DNA of 9,069 bases, from assembly GCA_017396055.1 (NCBI GenBank), contig JAFQND010000332.1, positions 1 through 9,069 on the forward strand, given 5' to 3'. The notes under the pieces are model-generated. The model was not told the origin of the DNA, searched no databases, and saw nothing but the letters and a program-made list of their open reading frames with translations. The translations under genes were made by a program, and so were the position numbers. Shown here one piece after another: positions 6,601 to 9,069 of the stretch; the stretch's first letter is position 1, and every line of letters starts with the position of its first letter. Source of the stretch: Oscillospiraceae bacterium (GTDB taxonomy: Bacteria > Bacillota > Clostridia > Oscillospirales > Ruminococcaceae).

Positions 6601-6800
6601 GCGTTAATCAGTACCTGCGGGAGCGTGCAGCCGGACATGCGGAGCTGTGGGTCCTGCACGATGGGATACCGTGAACCATGTCAGGCGGGGAACCGAGCAG
6701 CATTAAGCGGACCATTCCATGCGATGCAGCAAAGCTTGCAGTTCCGCATGTCCGGCCGTACGGTCGAAGACTCGCCCTGCCGACGGCGGGGCGTTTGTTC
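6601..6800 (+). ncRNA. ffs: Signal recognition particle RNA (scRNA / 4.5S-type), compact form
   Basis: RNA scaffold of the signal recognition particle; binds the Ffh protein and directs nascent membrane and secreted proteins to the membrane. The domain IV signature is clear: GTCAGG (6680-6685), a CGG/CCG stem capped by a GGAA tetraloop (6689-6692), then AGCAGC (6696-6701). The flanks TGAACCAT before it and ATTAAG after it also agree with my memory of the B. subtilis scRNA. A long helix forms between 6625-6643 and 6743-6761 with a 14-bp uninterrupted core (GCCGGACATGCGGA). An inner helix pairs CTGCA with TGCAG and ATGGGA with TTCCAT. The 5' portion contains GTACCTGC, a string I associate with the Bacillus Alu-type domain. 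Ends are estimated: the 5' end from the promoter, the 3' end from the terminator. Position directly before dnaX is the usual Firmicutes location. At about 200 bases it is shorter than the roughly 270-base Bacillus RNA. Confidence 0.9.
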
Positions 6801-6801
6801 T
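6773..6801 (+). terminator. Intrinsic terminator of the SRP RNA
   Basis: CGCCCTGCC (6773-6781) pairs with GGCGGGGCG (6785-6793) over nine pairs with one T-G wobble and a GAC loop, followed by TTTGTTCT. The GC-rich stem is strong but the T tract is interrupted. It sits 38 bases before the dnaX start codon, so dnaX transcription from the SRP promoter would need read-through. The hairpin could instead be part of the 3' end of the RNA itself. Confidence 0.75.
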
Positions 6802-6831
6802 ATCCGCAGATGTTTTTGAGGGGGAGTGGCA

Positions 6832-8427
6832 ATGTATCTGGCGCTTTATCGGAAATGGCGTCCTAAAGTTTTTTCCGATGTTGTGTCTCAAGAGCATATT
6901 ACCCAGACCCTTCAGAATCAGGTGAGATTAGGCAAGACCGCTCACGCCTATCTCTTTACCGGATCGAGAGGCACAGGAAAGACGACCTGTTCCAAGATCC
7001 TGGCAAAGGCAGTCAACTGCCTTCATCCGGTGGATGGAAATCCCTGCTTGGAATGTGAGATCTGTAAAGGTATTGAAAACGGCAGTATTCTTGATGTGAC
7101 CGAAATGGACGCTGCCTCCAACAACGGTGTCGACGATATCCGCGATCTCCGCGACGAAGCAAGCTATACTCCGTCCTCCTGCCGTTACCGCGTCTATATC
7201 ATCGACGAGGTGCACATGCTCAGTACGAGTGCTTTCAATGCACTGCTGAAGATTATGGAGGAACCGCCTCCCCATGTGCTCTTCATCCTGGCGACCACCG
7301 AGATCCATAAGGTCCCTCAGACGATTGTCTCCCGTTGTCAGCAGTACGATTTCCGCAGGATCCGTCCGGCAGATATTGCCTCAAGACTTCTGGAAGTCAG
7401 CGAAAATGAGGATTTCACGCTTACCGAAGATGCCGCACGCCTGATTGCAAGATTGGCGGACGGCGGCATGCGAGATGCTCTTTCCCTTCTGGATCAGTGC
7501 GTTGCTTTCTCCGATCATGTGGATCCTGACGTGGTCGCTTCCACAGCCGGTATTGCCGGCAGCGAGCAGATTTTTGCTCTGGCCGATGCGATTCTGAAAA
7601 TGGACGCCGGAGAAGCTCTTCGCCTGGTGAGTGAACTTTATGAAAATGCCAAAGGCATCGACCGGCTGTGCAGTGAAATGATCTCTCATTTCAGAGATGT
7701 GCTTCTCTGTCGTTCGGTCAGCGATCCCACAGGACTGGTGATCTGTCTTCCCGATGAGCTGGAACGTCTGCAGAAACAGGCGGCTTCGGTCTCACTGGAC
7801 AGGGTCATGGAGATCCTGGGAGGATTCCAGAAATGCCTTGATAATCTGGGGCGCAGCGTCAACAAAAAGGTCGAGATGGAAATGACGGTCATCCGTCTCT
7901 GTACCGGTGAAAACAATGCTGCGGTTCGTCCCGCTGCGGGAGAGCCCTCTCCCGACATGGCGGTGCTGACGGCACGGATCGCCGAACTGGAGCGTATGCT
8001 GACGGCGGGGCTGCAGAATATGCAGCAGATGCCTGTAAGACCCCGTGTTTCCGTTCCCCGTCCGGTACAGGCCGCCGAACCAGATGTGCCTGCGGGCAAA
8101 CAGGAACCCCTTACTCAGTGGGGAGATCTTCTGCAGGAGCTGGCAGTCAGAGAACCTGCACTTTATGTACTGCTGCAGGATTCCACCGCCATGCGAAGCG
8201 GCAATGTGGTCTCGATCGAATCCCCCAATGCGATGCTGAAAAAGCTGCTGCTGGCCGATAATATCGGTGCAAAGCTGGCGGACATCGTGGAAGAAAAACT
8301 GGGAAGCCGTCACAGGCTTAGAGTTGTGAAGCAGGAGCAGAAGGAAACCACAGAAGTTCCCCCTGCCCTTGATGATATTCTGCAGAAAGCAGCTGCCCGT
8401 GATGTGGAAGTCCGCGTCCGGGAATAA
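6832..8427 (+). CDS. dnaX: DNA polymerase III subunit gamma/tau (DnaX)
   Basis: ATPase subunit of the clamp loader, which opens the beta clamp and places it on primed DNA; it couples the polymerases in the replisome. The 531-residue start at ATG 6832 gives MYLALYRKWRP, the family N-terminus; G-rich ribosome site GAGGGGGAG (6818-6826) lies just upstream, so the GTG at 6826 is unlikely as start. Domains: AAA+ module with Walker A GSRGTGKTT (44-52), zinc module Cys63-x8-Cys72-x2-Cys75-x2-Cys78, Walker B IIDEVHM (123-129), sensor 1 in LATTE (153-157), and the SRC arginine-finger motif (167-169). Domain III follows to about residue 360, then a Pro/Ala-rich linker (about 400-430) and a C-terminal domain (about 440-500) as in full tau forms. 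No classical A-AAA-AAG slippery site was seen, so a frameshifted gamma is not predicted. First gene of the dnaX-ybaB-recR operon. Confidence 0.97.
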   Translation: MYLALYRKWRPKVFSDVVSQEHITQTLQNQVRLGKTAHAYLFTGSRGTGKTTCSKILAKAVNCLHPVDGNPCLECEICKGIENGSILDVTEMDAASNNGVDDIRDLRDEASYTPSSCRYRVYIIDEVHMLSTSAFNALLKIMEEPPPHVLFILATTEIHKVPQTIVSRCQQYDFRRIRPADIASRLLEVSENEDFTLTEDAARLIARLADGGMRDALSLLDQCVAFSDHVDPDVVASTAGIAGSEQIFALADAILKMDAGEALRLVSELYENAKGIDRLCSEMISHFRDVLLCRSVSDPTGLVICLPDELERLQKQAASVSLDRVMEILGGFQKCLDNLGRSVNKKVEMEMTVIRLCTGENNAAVRPAAGEPSPDMAVLTARIAELERMLTAGLQNMQQMPVRPRVSVPRPVQAAEPDVPAGKQEPLTQWGDLLQELAVREPALYVLLQDSTAMRSGNVVSIESPNAMLKKLLLADNIGAKLADIVEEKLGSRHRLRVVKQEQKETTEVPPALDDILQKAAARDVEVRVRE

Positions 8428-8454
8428 TCAAATACCGAAAGGATGTAAACAATT

Positions 8455-8799
8455 ATGAAAGCAAGACTCCCTCAGGGCTATGGCGCAGGCCAGAACATGA
8501 ACGCAATGATCAAGCAGGCTCAGAAAATGCAGGAGAAGATGGAGCAGGCTCAGGAAGAGATCAAACAGAAGGAATTCTCTACCACTGTCGGCGGCGGCGT
8601 TGTTGAGATCGTCATGACCGGTGATAAGGTCCTGAAAGCTGTCAACCTGAAACCCGAAGTCGTTGATCCCGAAGCTATCGAAGATCTGCAGGATCTGATC
8701 ATCAGTGGTGTCAATGAAGTTCTGCGCACCATCGAGGCTGAAAACGAAGCTCGCATGAACGAGATCTCCGGCGGCCTGAATATTCCCGGCCTGTTCTGA
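8455..8799 (+). CDS. ybaB: YbaB/EbfC-family nucleoid-associated DNA-binding protein
   Basis: Predicted 114-residue cytoplasmic protein of the YbaB/EbfC family, dimeric DNA-binding proteins (B. subtilis YaaK) whose gene lies almost always between dnaX and recR. The family pattern is clear: a Gly-rich N-terminus with NMNAMIKQAQKMQEKMEQAQEE (helical, heptad-like), then KEFSTTVGGGVVEIVMTGDKVLKAVNL (beta sheet) and a C-terminal helix with DLQDLIISGVNEVL, ending in GGLNIPGLF. The ATG at 8455 has AAAGGA (8438-8443) 11 bases upstream, slightly long; an internal ATG at 8497 or later lacks a better site, and the MKAR-type N-terminus is usual in Clostridia relatives. It lies 27 bases after dnaX and 3 bases before recR, so co-transcription is expected. 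Precise in vivo role of the family in Firmicutes is not settled. Confidence 0.95.
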   Translation: MKARLPQGYGAGQNMNAMIKQAQKMQEKMEQAQEEIKQKEFSTTVGGGVVEIVMTGDKVLKAVNLKPEVVDPEAIEDLQDLIISGVNEVLRTIEAENEARMNEISGGLNIPGLF

Positions 8800-8802
8800 T
8801 AA

Positions 8803-9069
8803 ATGGACAGTATCCCCGTTTCGCTGAAACGGCTGATGGAGCATTTTGCTTCCCTTCCCGGCATCGGACGAAAGTCTGCCCAGCGGCTGGCATTCCATCT
8901 GCTGGATATGCCCGAAGCGGAAGCAAAGAGCTTCGCCGACAGCATTCTGGAGGCCCGTCGGGCCATACATTGCTGCAGCATCTGCCAGAACTTTACCGAT
9001 AAGGACACCTGTGAGATCTGTGCCTCTCCCAAGCGGGACGGTTCGGTTATCTGCGTAGTGGAAAGTCCC
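8803..9069 (+). CDS. recR: Recombination mediator RecR, 3'-truncated by window end
   Basis: RecR works with RecO (and RecF) to load RecA on gapped single-stranded DNA during recombinational repair. Only the first 89 of about 200 residues are inside the window, with an open frame to the last base. Translation gives MDSIPVSLKRLMEHFASLPG at the start, a helix-hairpin-helix at LPGIGRKSAQRLAFHLL (18-34), the zinc finger Cys58-x2-Cys61 and Cys70-x2-Cys73, and then the beginning of the Toprim domain with ICVVESP (83-89). These match the RecR family closely, including E. coli RecR. No Shine-Dalgarno is evident; the stop codons TGA TAA of ybaB are followed directly by this ATG, so translation is probably coupled to ybaB by re-initiation. 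The Toprim catalytic-like acidic residues lie beyond the window. Confidence 0.96.
   Translation, partial: MDSIPVSLKRLMEHFASLPGIGRKSAQRLAFHLLDMPEAEAKSFADSILEARRAIHCCSICQNFTDKDTCEICASPKRDGSVICVVESP

Noticed and set aside
6625..6761. Long inverted repeat considered as an insertion-sequence end or attachment site
   Set aside because: It is the long helix of the SRP RNA, as shown by the domain IV signature between the two arms.
7861..7872. A-rich string AACAAAAAGG in dnaX as a programmed frameshift site
   Set aside because: In frame it reads AAC AAA AAG, so the heptamer is C-AAA-AAG and not the A-AAA-AAG type; no convincing downstream stimulatory stem was seen.

Overview
The window looks like ordinary core chromosome of a low-to-moderate-GC Gram-positive bacterium, most likely a member of the Clostridia (an Oscillospiraceae/Ruminococcaceae-like gut anaerobe is my best guess). 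The strongest argument is the block SRP RNA - dnaX - ybaB/ebfC - recR, the order known from Bacillus subtilis (scr-dnaX-yaaK-recR) and common in Firmicutes. Good Shine-Dalgarno sites (AAAGGAG, GGGAGG, AAAGGA), sigma-A type promoters and frequent intrinsic terminators fit this. Taxonomy is inferred from gene content and style only.

Layout. 2-2008 (+): the C-terminal two thirds of the replicative polymerase DnaE, cut by the window start and followed at once by an intrinsic terminator. 2082-2663 (+): a five-helix membrane protein resembling SpoIIM. 2703-2731: a promoter driving 2825-3739 (+), a DUF624/YesL-type membrane protein with a very acidic tail, closed by a terminator. 3788-3982 (+): a 64-residue cysteine-rich protein of unknown function, ending in a perfect 14-bp bidirectional terminator that it shares with the convergent gene lysO (3993-4898, -), a lysine-exporter-family protein. 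4980-6323 (-): a secreted, membrane-anchored D-alanyl-D-alanine carboxypeptidase upstream of lysO, with a probable terminator between them. 6324-6600: a divergent control region with one promoter for the carboxypeptidase and one for the SRP RNA. About 6601-6800 (+): SRP RNA with its own terminator. 6832-8427 dnaX, 8455-8799 ybaB/ebfC and 8803-9069 recR (cut by the window end) form a tight forward operon.

How the genes work together. DnaE and DnaX are parts of the DNA polymerase III holoenzyme; YbaB/EbfC and RecR act in nucleoid organisation and recombinational repair. The SRP RNA serves co-translational membrane targeting. The carboxypeptidase trims peptidoglycan stem peptides; LysO-family proteins move L-lysine out of the cell. 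The SpoIIM-like and DUF624 proteins are integral membrane proteins whose roles cannot be settled from sequence alone.

I found no mobile element, CRISPR array, prophage, toxin-antitoxin pair or defence cassette, and no convincing undescribed system. The items worth a second look are modest: an S-x-C in place of S-x-N in the carboxypeptidase active site, a compact SRP RNA, the terminators placed between co-directional genes, and the uncharacterised 64-residue cysteine-rich protein.
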